This document shows, piece after piece, positions 54,950 to 63,776 of a stretch of 64,000 bases of DNA (the first letter of the stretch is position 1; each line of letters begins with the position of its first letter). The position numbers and the translations under genes were made by a program. The stretch is from Bacteroidota bacterium. GTDB taxonomy: Bacteria; Bacteroidota; JABWAT01. The DNA lies in NCBI GenBank assembly GCA_023151185.1, contig JAKLJL010000001.1:806001-870000 (forward strand), in the 5' to 3' direction. The notes beneath the pieces are model-generated. The model had not been told where the DNA came from, searched no databases, and worked only from the letters and a program-made list of their open reading frames with translations.

Positions 54950-55732
54950 ATGAATCCATTTGTAAAAAAACGACTTTACTTTTATTTCCGGAATCTGGTG
55001 ATTGTTGGCGGGATTCTGGCCTGTTTTGCTGTGCTTTTTAACGGCATACTTATGCCCTGGTATGTTACCCAGAAGGAAATTGTGAGAGTTCCGGATGTGA
55101 TGGGCCTGACGGGTGAGGAAGCCGCCGCCAAACTGACCTCCATCGGGCTTGAACCGGTAACGGCTATTGCCAGTTACGATCCGAAACAAAAACCGAATAC
55201 AGTGGTTTCTCAGAATCCGGAATCCAGAGTTGAGGTTAAAACCGGCCGCAGGATCTATCTGATGGTGACTGCCTCTGAACCCAAAAAGGTGACGGTTCCC
55301 GAACTTGTGACCAAGTCTGAGCGTGAAGCGACTATTCTGCTTGAAAAAGCCAGACTGAAAAAAGGTGGCGTTATTTACAGCCAGAGCAGCGAGTATCCGG
55401 AAAATGTGGTTATCAGTCAGTCGGTCAGCCCGGGCAGAGAAGTCAGGGAAGGTTCATTTGTTACTCTCGTTATTTCCAGTGGCGCAACCCGTGATTTTGT
55501 AACTGTTCCTGAGCTCACATCACAATCATTCAACGATGCCCAGAATCTTCTGCTTAAATCAGGTCTGGTTCTTGGAACAGTAACCTACCAGTCTACCGAC
55601 GAACTGCTTCCCAATACCGTGATCGACCAATTTCCAAAGGCGGGCGAAAGAACCGGAAGCGGTAAGGCAGTCAACATCTGGGTCAGTAAAAAACCGGTTC
55701 CGGGCGAGATGAAAGGAACGGTTCGTGACTAA
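54950..55732 (+). CDS. Membrane-anchored triple-PASTA protein
   Basis: The 260-residue protein has an N-terminal membrane helix (about 13-33) and three PASTA repeats outside the membrane: about 43-108 ([16 protein letters not shown]), 111-178 ([16 protein letters not shown]) and 181-250 ([16 protein letters not shown]). PASTA domains bind peptidoglycan or muropeptides and normally sit on Ser/Thr kinases or PBPs; here no kinase domain is present. Its 3' end overlaps the rpe start by 8 bp. It could be a wall-sensing scaffold. Confidence 0.9.
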   Translation: MNPFVKKRLYFYFRNLVIVGGILACFAVLFNGILMPWYVTQKEIVRVPDVMGLTGEEAAAKLTSIGLEPVTAIASYDPKQKPNTVVSQNPESRVEVKTGRRIYLMVTASEPKKVTVPELVTKSEREATILLEKARLKKGGVIYSQSSEYPENVVISQSVSPGREVREGSFVTLVISSGATRDFVTVPELTSQSFNDAQNLLLKSGLVLGTVTYQSTDELLPNTVIDQFPKAGERTGSGKAVNIWVSKKPVPGEMKGTVRD

Positions 55733-56399
55733 CAGGATAAAAATTGCACCAAGCATACTTTCGGCTGATTTTTCACGGCTCGGTGACCAGATCAAAGCCT
55801 GTGAATCGGGCGGTGCTGACTGGATTCATTGCGATGTGATGGACGGACATTTTGTTCCGAACCTGACCTTTGGTCCGTTTATAGTAGCTGCGGCCCGGAA
55901 AGTGACCCGTCTTCCGCTGGATGTTCACCTGATGATTGAAAATCCGGATCTTTATATTCCTGAATTTGCTGCTGCCGGTGCTGAAATTATAACCGTTCAT
56001 CAGGAGGCAGTCCGCCACCTGCACCGGTCAGTTTCCCTGATTAAAAGCCTGGGAAAAAAAGCTGGGGTTTCCATAAATCCGGCAACTCCGGTAAGCACAC
56101 TCGAAGAAATTCTCCCGTTTGTTGACCTGGTTCTGATCATGTCTGTAAATCCCGGTTTTGGCGGACAGTCTTTTATCCGGACGATGCCCGAGAAAATTTC
56201 CAAACTGCGCCGCCTGGCGGATGAACTGAATCCCAGACTGATGATTGAAGTCGACGGTGGCGTCAGCCCAGAGACGATCGGGGAAATTGTTTCTGCAGGG
56301 GCAGAGATTCTGGTGGCCGGTTCTGCTGTTTTTAAATATGAAAATCCGGCAGACGGAATTACCCGGTTGCGCCAGGCGCTTGCGGATGGTGCAAGATGA
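55725..56399 (+). CDS. rpe: Ribulose-phosphate 3-epimerase
   Basis: The 224-residue TIM-barrel protein starts with GTG at 55725 inside the end of the PASTA gene. It shows the metal site [43 protein letters not shown] and [10 protein letters not shown]. It interconverts ribulose-5-phosphate and xylulose-5-phosphate in the pentose phosphate cycle. Its stop overlaps the start of the NtrC-type regulator by 4 bp (ATGA). Confidence 0.97.
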   Translation: MTNRIKIAPSILSADFSRLGDQIKACESGGADWIHCDVMDGHFVPNLTFGPFIVAAARKVTRLPLDVHLMIENPDLYIPEFAAAGAEIITVHQEAVRHLHRSVSLIKSLGKKAGVSINPATPVSTLEEILPFVDLVLIMSVNPGFGGQSFIRTMPEKISKLRRLADELNPRLMIEVDGGVSPETIGEIVSAGAEILVAGSAVFKYENPADGITRLRQALADGAR

Positions 56400-57757
56400 G
56401 CAAGAAAATTCTTTTCGTTGATGATGACTCGAACCTGCTGACGTTGCTTACCCACACTTTTTCTAAATATGGGTATCAGACTCACGGCGTTCAGAACCCG
56501 AAAAAGTTGCTTGATGAAATTTCATCCTTTTACCCGCATGTCATCTGTATGGATGTGTCTATGCCTGAAATGGACGGAGTGAGTCTTCTCAAAGAAGTCA
56601 AATCAACCGTACCCCAGATTCCGGTTATTATGGTAACAGCCAGCAATAATATGGATATTGCCATCGATTGCCTCAGAAGCGGTGCCTTCCATTACATCAG
56701 AAAGCCCATCAACCGGGAAGAACTCCTTAAAACGGTTGAGCAGGCTCTTGAACTGAAAAACCTGAAGAATGAAGTCAGCCAGTTTAAGCGTCAGGTCAAA
56801 ACTGAGTTTGATTTAAATTCGCTGGTCGGGCAGTCTTCTGCGTTCGCCAAACTCAGAACTCAGCTTGAAAAACTGGCTAAAGTACCCGAGGCGCCGGTTC
56901 TGATTACTGGCGAAACCGGTACCGGCAAGAGTTTTATCGCCCGGATCCTGCATCATATCACCCCCGAAACTGCTTCACATTCGTTTGTTGAGATAAATGC
57001 CGGGGCCATTCCCGGAACGATTTTTGAGTCAGAACTTTTCGGATATATGAAAGGTGCCTTTACTGACGCCAGGAAGGACAAAATCGGTTTGGTTGAAGAG
57101 GCTCAGGACGGAACCCTATTTTTGGATGAAATTGATTCAGTCCCGCTTCAGACACAGGCAAAACTGCTGTCTTTTCTCGAGTCTAAAAAGGTACGAAGAA
57201 TTGGCGGCCTGAAGGATTTCACGGTTTCAACCCGGGTGGTTGTGGCCACAAATGCTGACCTTGAAACACTGTGCCGGGCAGGCGGTTTCCGTGAAGATCT
57301 GTTTTACCGGATCAATGTCATCAACCTGAGAATGCCCTCCCTTCGGGAAGTTTCTGCCGACATTCCGCTGATCGCCGAACAGGTTTTAACTGAAGGAGCC
57401 CGTAAATTTGGCAAAGGCGAAATTAAATTAAGAGGGGATGCGGCTGACCTTCTGTCACAATACAGCTTTCCCGGAAATGTCAGGGAACTGAGGAATATTC
57501 TGGAACGGGCCCTGATTTTCTGTTCTTCAACTGAAATTACACCCGAAGATCTGAACCTGAAACCCGGACAGGAAAGCCGGGCTGAATCCCTTATCTTTGG
57601 CGTTGGAAAAGTTCTGGATCTGGAAGGACTTGAACGGGAGTACATTAATTATATTCTGAAATATCATGCAAAATCCTATCAGGAAGCTGCTGATATCCTG
57701 AATATCTCGACTAAAAACCTCTGGGAAAAGAGAAAAAAATATGATCTTGGCGACTGA
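56396..57757 (+). CDS. NtrC-family sigma-54-type response regulator
   Basis: The 453-residue protein has a receiver (1-120; Asp10-Asp11, phospho-site Asp53, Lys103 region), an AAA+ domain (about 140-370) with GETGTGKSF (Walker A, 172-180), the loop GAFTDA (220-225), [10 protein letters not shown] (Walker B) and RNILERAL, and a C-terminal Fis-type helix-turn-helix (about 410-453). It would activate sigma-54 promoters when phosphorylated. GAFTDA differs from the canonical sigma-54-contact loop GAFTGA at the fifth position, so strict sigma-54 dependence is not certain. It is coupled to rpe. Confidence 0.93.
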   Translation: MSKKILFVDDDSNLLTLLTHTFSKYGYQTHGVQNPKKLLDEISSFYPHVICMDVSMPEMDGVSLLKEVKSTVPQIPVIMVTASNNMDIAIDCLRSGAFHYIRKPINREELLKTVEQALELKNLKNEVSQFKRQVKTEFDLNSLVGQSSAFAKLRTQLEKLAKVPEAPVLITGETGTGKSFIARILHHITPETASHSFVEINAGAIPGTIFESELFGYMKGAFTDARKDKIGLVEEAQDGTLFLDEIDSVPLQTQAKLLSFLESKKVRRIGGLKDFTVSTRVVVATNADLETLCRAGGFREDLFYRINVINLRMPSLREVSADIPLIAEQVLTEGARKFGKGEIKLRGDAADLLSQYSFPGNVRELRNILERALIFCSSTEITPEDLNLKPGQESRAESLIFGVGKVLDLEGLEREYINYILKYHAKSYQEAADILNISTKNLWEKRKKYDLGD

Positions 57758-57778
57758 ACCGGAGTTTAAGGATTTGAA

Positions 57779-58717
57779 ATGAATAAAATCATGATTGTGG
57801 ATCCTGACAGCGTTGCATTGAAACAACTGAATATGCAGCTCACCGCAAAGGGTTTTGAGACCATGATTTTTGACCGGCCTGCAGATGCACTGTCTGCCGC
57901 AGAGGTTTTCAGACCTGAATTGATCATTTCTGAAGTCAGTTTTCCTGAAATAAACGGATTCACTTTTCTTGCTGGCATCCGGAAGATTGAACGGCTAAAC
58001 CGCACGCCGTTTATTTTCCTGAGTTACCAGGCTGATACCCAAACGAAGATTAAAGCATTCGAATCATCAGCAGATGAATTTATTGCCAAACCCTATGAAT
58101 TCAGGGATCTTCTTGTTCGGCTTAACCTCCAGATCAAACTCAGAAAAGACACCAGCTATTCTGGCGAAACCAGTGCAAGCGGTGATTTGAGAAACAATCC
58201 GCTTCGGCTTGTTCTGGATCAGATCCGGATGAAAAAACAAAGCGGTATTCTGCGGGTGGTTCATTGGGGAGAAACCTCCTTTATCGGGTTCAGGGATGGT
58301 GAAATCATTTACTCAAAATCCATTAACCGGATCGGGAAACAGGCCATTTTTTATCTGTTTACCCTTCAGACCGGGAAGTATAAATTTGCTGAAGATGAAA
58401 AAGTTCCTGCCCGGAATGTACTCGACCCATACGGCCCTCTGATGGCTATGGCAGAAAAAATTTCGGAATTTGCCGGCAGAGTATTGCCACGGTATACAGG
58501 AACTTCCAGAATCATGTTTGTTGATCCGACCCTGATTCTTCATCTGTCGGCTTCAACAGATATCAAAGATTCTAATCTGGGGCGCCTTCTTGAAACCTGC
58601 CAATCCCTCGAGAAAGTTATTAATTATACTGAATACGGTGTTCTTGAAGTCTTGAAACTGCTTCAGGACTATCTGACTGCGAAACAGGTAATTGTCGAAA
58701 ATACAAGTGACTTCTAA
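57779..58717 (+). CDS. Pseudo-receiver plus DUF4388 (PATAN) protein
   Basis: The 312-residue protein begins with a receiver-like fold (about 3-120): VDPDS acidic site, and LIISEVSFPE where Glu52 replaces the phosphorylatable Asp, with the KPYE lysine retained. A DUF4388/PATAN domain follows (about 140-230; LDQIRMKKQSGILRVV...FRDGEIIYSKS), then a helical end. PATAN proteins in other bacteria adapt signalling for motility or polar localisation. Glu at the phospho-site suggests a constitutively active mimic. It lies 21 bp after the NtrC-type gene. Confidence 0.85.
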   Translation: MNKIMIVDPDSVALKQLNMQLTAKGFETMIFDRPADALSAAEVFRPELIISEVSFPEINGFTFLAGIRKIERLNRTPFIFLSYQADTQTKIKAFESSADEFIAKPYEFRDLLVRLNLQIKLRKDTSYSGETSASGDLRNNPLRLVLDQIRMKKQSGILRVVHWGETSFIGFRDGEIIYSKSINRIGKQAIFYLFTLQTGKYKFAEDEKVPARNVLDPYGPLMAMAEKISEFAGRVLPRYTGTSRIMFVDPTLILHLSASTDIKDSNLGRLLETCQSLEKVINYTEYGVLEVLKLLQDYLTAKQVIVENTSDF

Positions 58718-58749
58718 AGACCTTTTTTTGATTTTTGTTTCTGGGGTTC

Positions 58750-58780
58750 TTGCGCACCGGGTTTTTCTGACGTATCTTTG
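58750..58780 (+). promoter_or_regulatory. Bacteroidota-type promoter of the tRNA cluster
   Basis: TTG (58750-58752) and TATCTTTG (58773-58780) match the TTG-N19/20-TAnnTTTG promoter of Bacteroidota exactly, with a 20-bp spacer. The expected transcript start (about 58787) is some 12 bases before tRNA-Gly. Confidence 0.85.
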
Positions 58781-58798
58781 TACCACTTTTTAAAACAA

Positions 58799-58871
58799 GC
58801 GGGAATAGCTCAGTTGGTAGAGCGCAACCTTGCCAAGGTTGATGTCGCGAGTTCGAGTCTCGTTTCCCGCT
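58799..58871 (+). tRNA. tRNA-Gly(GCC)
   Basis: GCGGGAA pairs with TTCCCGC in a 7-bp acceptor stem, with discriminator T. The D arm is AGCTCAGTTGGTAGAGC, and the anticodon loop TTGCCAA between CAACC and GGTTG gives GCC. The T arm has GTTCGAG. The 3' CCA is not encoded. It is followed directly by the 80-bp repeat array. Confidence 0.97.
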
Positions 58872-59116
58872 CTAAATCAAAAGATTAGGATTGAAGAGCG
58901 GAAGTAAGCTGGTGATGTCGTCCCGGAAATCGGGAAGTCTCGTTTCCCGCTCTAAGTCAGAAGATCAGGATTGAAAAGCGGAAGTAAGCTGGTGATGTCG
59001 TCCCGAAAATCGGGAAGTTTCGTTTCCCGCTCTAAGTCAGAAGATCAGGATTGAAAAGCGGAAGTAAGCTGGTGATGTCGTCCCGAAAATCGGGAAGTTT
59101 CGTTTCCCGCTCTAAG
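58861..59116 (+). repeat. 3.2-copy 80-bp tandem repeat derived from tRNA-Gly
   Basis: Copies start at 58861, 58941 and 59021, plus a 16-base partial at 59101. Each begins with CGTTTCCCGCTCTAA, the first part of which is the 3' end of the tRNA-Gly gene. Copies 2 and 3 are identical over 80 bases; copy 1 differs at six positions. Inside each unit, GCGGAAGTAAGCTGGT resembles the tRNA 5' end, followed directly by GATGTCG (variable-loop region) and a hairpin TCCCG-N5-CGGGA in place of the T arm. The unit thus looks like a tRNA-Gly that has lost its anticodon arm. No spacer diversity is seen, so this is not CRISPR. Confidence 0.93.
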
Positions 59117-59175
59117 TTCTTTTTAAGCCCGGTTTACGGGCATTGTTAACTTCAGGAGTTTTGCTCCGATAAAGG

Positions 59176-59201
59176 TCCCGGCAAACGGGATTTTTAGTTT
59201 T
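59176..59201 (+). terminator. Candidate terminator between tRNA-Gly/repeats and tRNA-Cys
   Basis: TCCCG-GCAAA-CGGGA followed by TTTTTAGTTTT is a short hairpin with a T run. A related hairpin GCCCG-GTTTA-CGGGC lies just before it (59127-59141). Partial termination or processing here would separate tRNA-Gly from the downstream tRNAs. Confidence 0.55.
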
Positions 59202-59222
59202 AGCAGCAGGTCTTTACAGATC

Positions 59223-59295
59223 GGCGACGTACCCAAGTGGCTAAGGGAGAAGTCTGCAAAACTTTCATTCGGCGGTTCGAATCCGCCCGTCGCCT
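59223..59295 (+). tRNA. tRNA-Cys(GCA)
   Basis: The GGCGACG/CGTCGCC acceptor stem has discriminator T. The anticodon loop CTGCAAA gives GCA, and the T loop is GTTCGAATCC. CCA is not encoded. Confidence 0.96.
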
Positions 59296-59313
59296 CTTGA
59301 ATTTGCTCGTGTC

Positions 59314-59399
59314 GCCGAGATGTTGGAATAGGTAGACAAGAGGGACTTAAAATCCCTTGGCTGCTAACAGCCGTGCGGGTTCGATTCCCGCTCTCGGTA
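59314..59399 (+). tRNA. tRNA-Leu(TAA)
   Basis: A class II tRNA of 86 bases with a long variable arm (GGCTGCTAACAGCC). The acceptor stem is GCCGAGA/TCTCGGT with a G-U first pair. The anticodon loop CTTAAAA between AGGGA and TCCCT gives TAA. Confidence 0.95.
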
Positions 59400-59501
59400 C
59401 AGTTCTTATACGGCAGAAGTGGTTCTTAAGCTCGTCTGATTCACCACCCTGTGCAGTTATTCTAAAGAAATCAGGTCTATTTTGAAATTAATCAAAGCAT
59501 T

Positions 59502-59575
<74 letters not shown>

Positions 59576-59605
59576 CTGCTTGATTTTTCTTCGCAGGATT
59601 CCATC

Positions 59606-61546
59606 GTGGAAAAAATCCGAATTACACTGCCCGATCAGTCGGTACGTGAATTTCAGTCCGGAGTAACCGGTATTGAAATCGCCTCTTCTATTTCCCGTTC
59701 CCTGGAAAAAGAAGCACTTGCCGTATCCGTAAACGGTAAAGTCAGGGATCTGAACCTTCCGGTCACATCAGACTCTTCATTGCGCATCATTACTTTCGAT
59801 TCCGATGAAGGGCGTGAAATTTACTGGCATTCCAGTTCACATATTATGGCCCAGGCCATCGAAGAGCTTTTCCCGGGTACAAGGTTTGGTGCCGGGCCGG
59901 CTATTGAAAACGGCTTTTACTACGATATTGACTCTCCTCACTCCTTTACCCCTGAAGATTTTTCCAAAATTGAAGAAAAGATGAAGGAAATCTCCAGGCG
60001 GGAACTGGACATCCGCCGCAGAGAATTGTCGCGGGATGAAGCTATTTCCTTTTTCAAATCCACCCGGCCAGATCCGTACAAAGTTGAAATTCTGGAAACA
60101 ACCATCAAAGAAGATGACACGGTTTCGGTTTACAATCAGGGTGGATTTACAGATCTCTGCACCGGACCGCATTTGCCAAATACCGGAAGACTAAAAGCAG
60201 TCAAGGTTTTGAGTGTTTCCTCCAGTTACTGGCGGGGAGATGCTTCCAGGCAGGTCATGCAGCGAATCTATGCCATTACCTTTCCCAAACAATCCCTGCT
60301 GGATGAACATCTGTTCCAGTTAGAGGAAGCAAAAAAACGGGATCATAAGAAGCTTGGAAAACAACTCAATCTTTTCATGTTCAGCCCTCTGGTGGGCAGA
60401 GGCCTTCCGGTTTGGCTTCCAAACGGAACAATTGTCAGGCGAACTCTTGAAGCTTTTCTGAGAGACGAGTTGTTAAAACGGGGGTATGTTGAGGTGATAA
60501 CCCCTCATATCGGTAATCTGGATATGTACCGGACTTCAGGGCACTATCCTTATTATTCCGAATCGCAGTTCGCCCCTATGAAGGTCGAGGATGAAGAGTA
60601 TCTCCTGAAACCTATGAATTGCCCGCATCATCACCAGATATATTCCAATCAGCCCAGGTCTTACCGGGACCTTCCGCTTAGACTTGCTGAATTCGGGTCT
60701 GTTTACCGGTTTGAACAGTCTGGTGAATTAAATGGTCTCAGCCGGGTTCGTGGATTTACCCAGGACGATGCCCATATTTACTGCACCCACGATCAGTTAA
60801 AGTCTGAACTGATCAATGCAATTGAGCTGACCCAATTGGTGTTCAAAACGTTTAACATGCCGGTTAAAACCCGTCTTTCATTCTGGGATCCGGAAAATAA
60901 AGACAAATATGCAGGTTCTCCTGAAATGTGGGAACAGTCGCAGCAGGAAATTCTGGAAGTAGCACAGGACATGGGGCTTGATTACTTTATCGGGATGGGT
61001 GAAGCCGCTTTTTACGGTCCGAAGTTTGATTTTATTGTTAAGGATGCCATTGGCAGAAAATGGCAGCTTGGAACCGTTCAGGTAGACTATGTGATGCCGG
61101 AACGCTTCGGACTGGAATATGTCGGACCAGAAAATACCAAATTGAAACCAGTCATTATCCACCGGGCACCTTTTGGTTCCATGGAACGGTTTCTGAGTAT
61201 CCTGATTGAACATTTTGCCGGAAATTTCCCAACCTGGCTGGCACCTGTTCAGGTTGCCGTTCTACCGATCAGCGATGTTTTCAATGAGTATGCAGCCTCC
61301 GTTGAAAAAGAACTTGCAGCCGCCGGAATCCGGGTCCGTCTGGACCTCAGGAATGAAAAAATCGGATATAAAATCCGGGATTGGGAAACCCAGAAAGTAC
61401 CTTATATGGCTGTTATCGGCGGTAAAGAGGCTGAATCCGGCTCTGTTGCCATCCGGCAGCACGGACAGGGTGATAAAGGGGCTCTGCCAGTCAGTGAATT
61501 TGTACAGAAACTTAGTTCCGAAATCGCATCAAGAAGTTTGAATTAA
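59606..61546 (+). CDS. thrS: Threonyl-tRNA synthetase
   Basis: The start is GTG 59606 with AGGA at 59596-59599; a TTG frame from 59564 runs into tRNA-Val. The 646-residue enzyme has a TGS domain (about 1-65), the HxxxH-type editing domain with HSSSHIMAQA and DLCTGPH (zinc/editing), the class II core with the zinc-binding residues in MNCPHHHQIY, motif 2 RFEQSGELNGLSRVRGFTQDDAH, motif 3 and the anticodon-binding domain. It charges tRNA-Thr. Its stop is 16 bp before the infC start. Confidence 0.96.
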   Translation: MEKIRITLPDQSVREFQSGVTGIEIASSISRSLEKEALAVSVNGKVRDLNLPVTSDSSLRIITFDSDEGREIYWHSSSHIMAQAIEELFPGTRFGAGPAIENGFYYDIDSPHSFTPEDFSKIEEKMKEISRRELDIRRRELSRDEAISFFKSTRPDPYKVEILETTIKEDDTVSVYNQGGFTDLCTGPHLPNTGRLKAVKVLSVSSSYWRGDASRQVMQRIYAITFPKQSLLDEHLFQLEEAKKRDHKKLGKQLNLFMFSPLVGRGLPVWLPNGTIVRRTLEAFLRDELLKRGYVEVITPHIGNLDMYRTSGHYPYYSESQFAPMKVEDEEYLLKPMNCPHHHQIYSNQPRSYRDLPLRLAEFGSVYRFEQSGELNGLSRVRGFTQDDAHIYCTHDQLKSELINAIELTQLVFKTFNMPVKTRLSFWDPENKDKYAGSPEMWEQSQQEILEVAQDMGLDYFIGMGEAAFYGPKFDFIVKDAIGRKWQLGTVQVDYVMPERFGLEYVGPENTKLKPVIIHRAPFGSMERFLSILIEHFAGNFPTWLAPVQVAVLPISDVFNEYAASVEKELAAAGIRVRLDLRNEKIGYKIRDWETQKVPYMAVIGGKEAESGSVAIRQHGQGDKGALPVSEFVQKLSSEIASRSLN

Positions 61547-61562
61547 TCAAGGAGAAGTACCT

Positions 61563-62099
61563 ATTAACGGTCCTGTAAAACCCTCATCTGACAAAGTCAG
61601 AGTCAACGAAGAAATTCGTGCAAAACGGGTCAGAGTTGTCGATCCGGATGGAAATCACGGAATATTGTCCATTCATGAAGCTTTAGCCCTTGCTGAATCC
61701 AAACAGCTTGATCTTGTTGAAATTTCGCCAATGGCCGATCCGCCGGTCTGTAAAATAGTTGATTTCGGGAAATACAAATACGAACTGACGAAGAAGGAAA
61801 AGATCGCCAAGAAAAAACAGGCGGTTGTAGTTGTTAAGGAAGTTCGTTTCCATATTAACACCGATGTTCATGATTTTGATTTTAAAACCAAACATGCCAT
61901 CCGGTTTCTTGAAGAAGGAAATAAAGTGAAGGGTGCGGTCATTTTTAAAGGCCGTGAAATCACTTACCAGAATCAGGGGCTGGAACTTCTTAACCGGTTT
62001 ATTGAACGCCTGGAAGATTACGGAAAGGTGGATCAGGAGCCGAAACTGGAAGGCAGGGCCATGACGGTGATGCTCTCGCCGGAAAAGAAAAAGAAATAA
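61563..62099 (+). CDS. infC: Translation initiation factor IF-3 (AUU start)
   Basis: The true start is ATT at 61563, eight bases after an AAGGAG site (61549-61554), giving 178 residues. A start at the first ATG (61665) would remove the first 34 residues, which include the conserved VNEEIRAKRVRVVDPDG. The protein has the N domain with SPMADPPVCKIVDFGK and the C domain with RFHINTDVHDFDFKTKH and FKGREITYQ. IF-3 is known to discriminate against AUU starts, so it limits its own translation. The next gene rpmI follows by 19 bp. Confidence 0.96.
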   Translation: MNGPVKPSSDKVRVNEEIRAKRVRVVDPDGNHGILSIHEALALAESKQLDLVEISPMADPPVCKIVDFGKYKYELTKKEKIAKKKQAVVVVKEVRFHINTDVHDFDFKTKHAIRFLEEGNKVKGAVIFKGREITYQNQGLELLNRFIERLEDYGKVDQEPKLEGRAMTVMLSPEKKKK

Positions 62100-62118
62100 T
62101 AAACCACCAGAGGATACT

Positions 62119-62313
62119 ATGCCGAAAGTTAAAACAAACAAAAGTGCCAAAAAACGGTTTAAAGTTACCGGTACCGGAAAGGTACTTCGTGCCAAAGCCT
62201 TTGCACGCCACATTCTGACATCCAAAAGCCGGAAACGGAAACGGGGCCTGCGGAAGGTTCTCGTCATGGCTGAAGTGGATCAGCCACGGGTAAAGCGGAT
62301 GCTGGGAATGTAA
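62119..62313 (+). CDS. rpmI: 50S ribosomal protein L35
   Basis: The 64-residue, very basic protein has the L35 pattern: PKVKTNKSAKKRFKVTGTGK and RHILTSKSRKRKRGLRK. It lies in the standard infC-rpmI-rplT order, with AGAGGA before the ATG. It is a component of the large ribosomal subunit. Confidence 0.97.
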   Translation: MPKVKTNKSAKKRFKVTGTGKVLRAKAFARHILTSKSRKRKRGLRKVLVMAEVDQPRVKRMLGM

Positions 62314-62341
62314 GAGATATTTGAAATAAGGAGTTTAAAAA

Positions 62342-62689
62342 ATGCCACGTTCACAAAATAAAGTTGCTTCCCACCGCCGCCGTAAAAAAATTATTGCCGC
62401 TGCCAGCGGATATTTCGGTCGCAGGAACAGTGTTTACACAGTTGCTAAAAATGCGGTTGAAAAAGGTCTGGCGTATTCATTCAGTGACAGACGGGTCAGA
62501 AAACGGAATTTCAGAAATCTCTGGATTGCCCGGATCAATGCTGCTGCACACCTGAACGGAACGACTTACAGCCGCCTGATCCATGCCATGGATGTGAAGA
62601 ACATTACCATTAACCGGAAGTCTCTTGCCGAACTGGCAGTGAACAATCCGGATGCTTTTGCTGCAGTTGTAAAACAAGCACTGGCCTGA
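62342..62689 (+). CDS. rplT: 50S ribosomal protein L20
   Basis: The 115-residue protein shows L20 hallmarks: [40 protein letters not shown] and [15 protein letters not shown]-like [19 protein letters not shown]. It binds 23S rRNA early in assembly and in other bacteria represses the infC operon. AAGGAG precedes the ATG. Confidence 0.97.
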   Translation: MPRSQNKVASHRRRKKIIAAASGYFGRRNSVYTVAKNAVEKGLAYSFSDRRVRKRNFRNLWIARINAAAHLNGTTYSRLIHAMDVKNITINRKSLAELAVNNPDAFAAVVKQALA

Positions 62690-62707
62690 TTTTTCTTTAA
62701 CCGGTAA

Positions 62708-62756
62708 GGGAACAGTCAGCAGGCCACCACCTGCCGGCTGTTCCTTTTCTTTTTTA
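62708..62756 (+). terminator. Stem-loop and T tract between rplT and pheS
   Basis: GGGAACAG...GCAGG pairs with CCTGC...CTGTTCC (62708-62744), followed by TTTTCTTTTTT. It is a clear intrinsic terminator or attenuator that could lower pheST expression relative to the ribosomal protein genes. Confidence 0.88.
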
Positions 62757-62770
62757 TGCGGATTTGATCT

Positions 62771-63775
62771 ATGGATGAGAATATCAGAAAAGTATCGGAG
62801 GAACTTGATTCAGCTGCTCCGGGTCTGACACATCAGGAGGCAATTGAAGCCTTCCGGATCCGTTTTCTTGGCAGAAAGGGAACTGTCAGTGCCCTGTTTG
62901 AACAACTGGGTACGGTTCCGAAAGAGCAAAGAGGACAGATCGGGAAACAACTCAATGACCTTAAAAACAAGGCACAGGGACTCATTGATGCTGCCACTGC
63001 CGGTCAGCAGAATTCAGTTATAAATACCAGAACTGATCTGACCCTGCCGGGTTATCCCGTTCAGTTTGGCAAGCTTCATCCGCTTACCGTTGTCATGAAT
63101 GAAATGATCGAAATCTTCCGGTTTCTTGGATTTTCAGTTGCTTCAGGGCCGGAACTGGAGCATGACTGGTATAATTTCGAAGCTCTGAATTTTGAACACG
63201 ACCACCCTGCAAGGGATATGCAGGATACCTATTTTATTGACAGGGATCTTCTTTTAAGAACCCATACGTCACCGGTACAAATCCGGGTAATGGAATCCCA
63301 GAAACCGCCGATCCGGTCCATCATGCCTGGCCGTGTGTACCGGAATGAGGCTGTTTCTGCCCGCAGTTACTGTCTGTTTCATCAGCTTGAAGGATTGCTG
63401 GTAGATAAAAACGTTTCCTTTGTTGACCTTAAAACCATCCTTCTTGCGTTTGCACGTGAATTTTTCGGGCCACAGACGAAAATCAAACTGAGACCATCCT
63501 TCTTTCCATTCACAGAACCCTCTGCCGAAGTGGATGTCTCCTGTCACCTTTGCCACGGGAAAGGATGCCGGGTTTGCAAACACACAGGATGGCTCGAAAT
63601 TCTTGGGTGCGGAATGGTGGACCCGAATGTACTGAAAGCCTGTAATGTCGATCCGGAGGAATATTCCGGGTATGCATTCGGGATGGGAATTGACCGGATA
63701 GCCATGATGCGGTATGGCATTGATGACATCCGGTTGCTCTGGGATAATAATCAACGGTTTTTACAACAGTTTTAA
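62771..63775 (+). CDS. pheS: Phenylalanyl-tRNA synthetase alpha subunit
   Basis: The 334-residue protein has the coiled-coil N-terminus (about 1-85) and the class II catalytic core with GPELEHDWYNFEALNFEHDHPARDMQDT, MPGRVYRNEAVSARS (motif 2), a zinc-like CHLCHGKGCRVCKHTGW insert and FGMGIDRIAMMRYGI (motif 3). It pairs with PheT to charge tRNA-Phe. Length is typical. It lies directly after the attenuator-like hairpin. Confidence 0.96.
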   Translation: MDENIRKVSEELDSAAPGLTHQEAIEAFRIRFLGRKGTVSALFEQLGTVPKEQRGQIGKQLNDLKNKAQGLIDAATAGQQNSVINTRTDLTLPGYPVQFGKLHPLTVVMNEMIEIFRFLGFSVASGPELEHDWYNFEALNFEHDHPARDMQDTYFIDRDLLLRTHTSPVQIRVMESQKPPIRSIMPGRVYRNEAVSARSYCLFHQLEGLLVDKNVSFVDLKTILLAFAREFFGPQTKIKLRPSFFPFTEPSAEVDVSCHLCHGKGCRVCKHTGWLEILGCGMVDPNVLKACNVDPEEYSGYAFGMGIDRIAMMRYGIDDIRLLWDNNQRFLQQF

Positions 63776-63776
63776 T

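Noticed and set aside
58861-59116. Direct repeats as a CRISPR array
   Set aside because: The units join head to tail without variable spacers, the 80-bp period contains tRNA sequence, and no cas gene is present.
58861-59116. tRNA 3'-end duplications as integration (att) sites of a mobile element
   Set aside because: Copies are only 80 bp apart and no integrase, transposase or cargo gene lies between or beside them.
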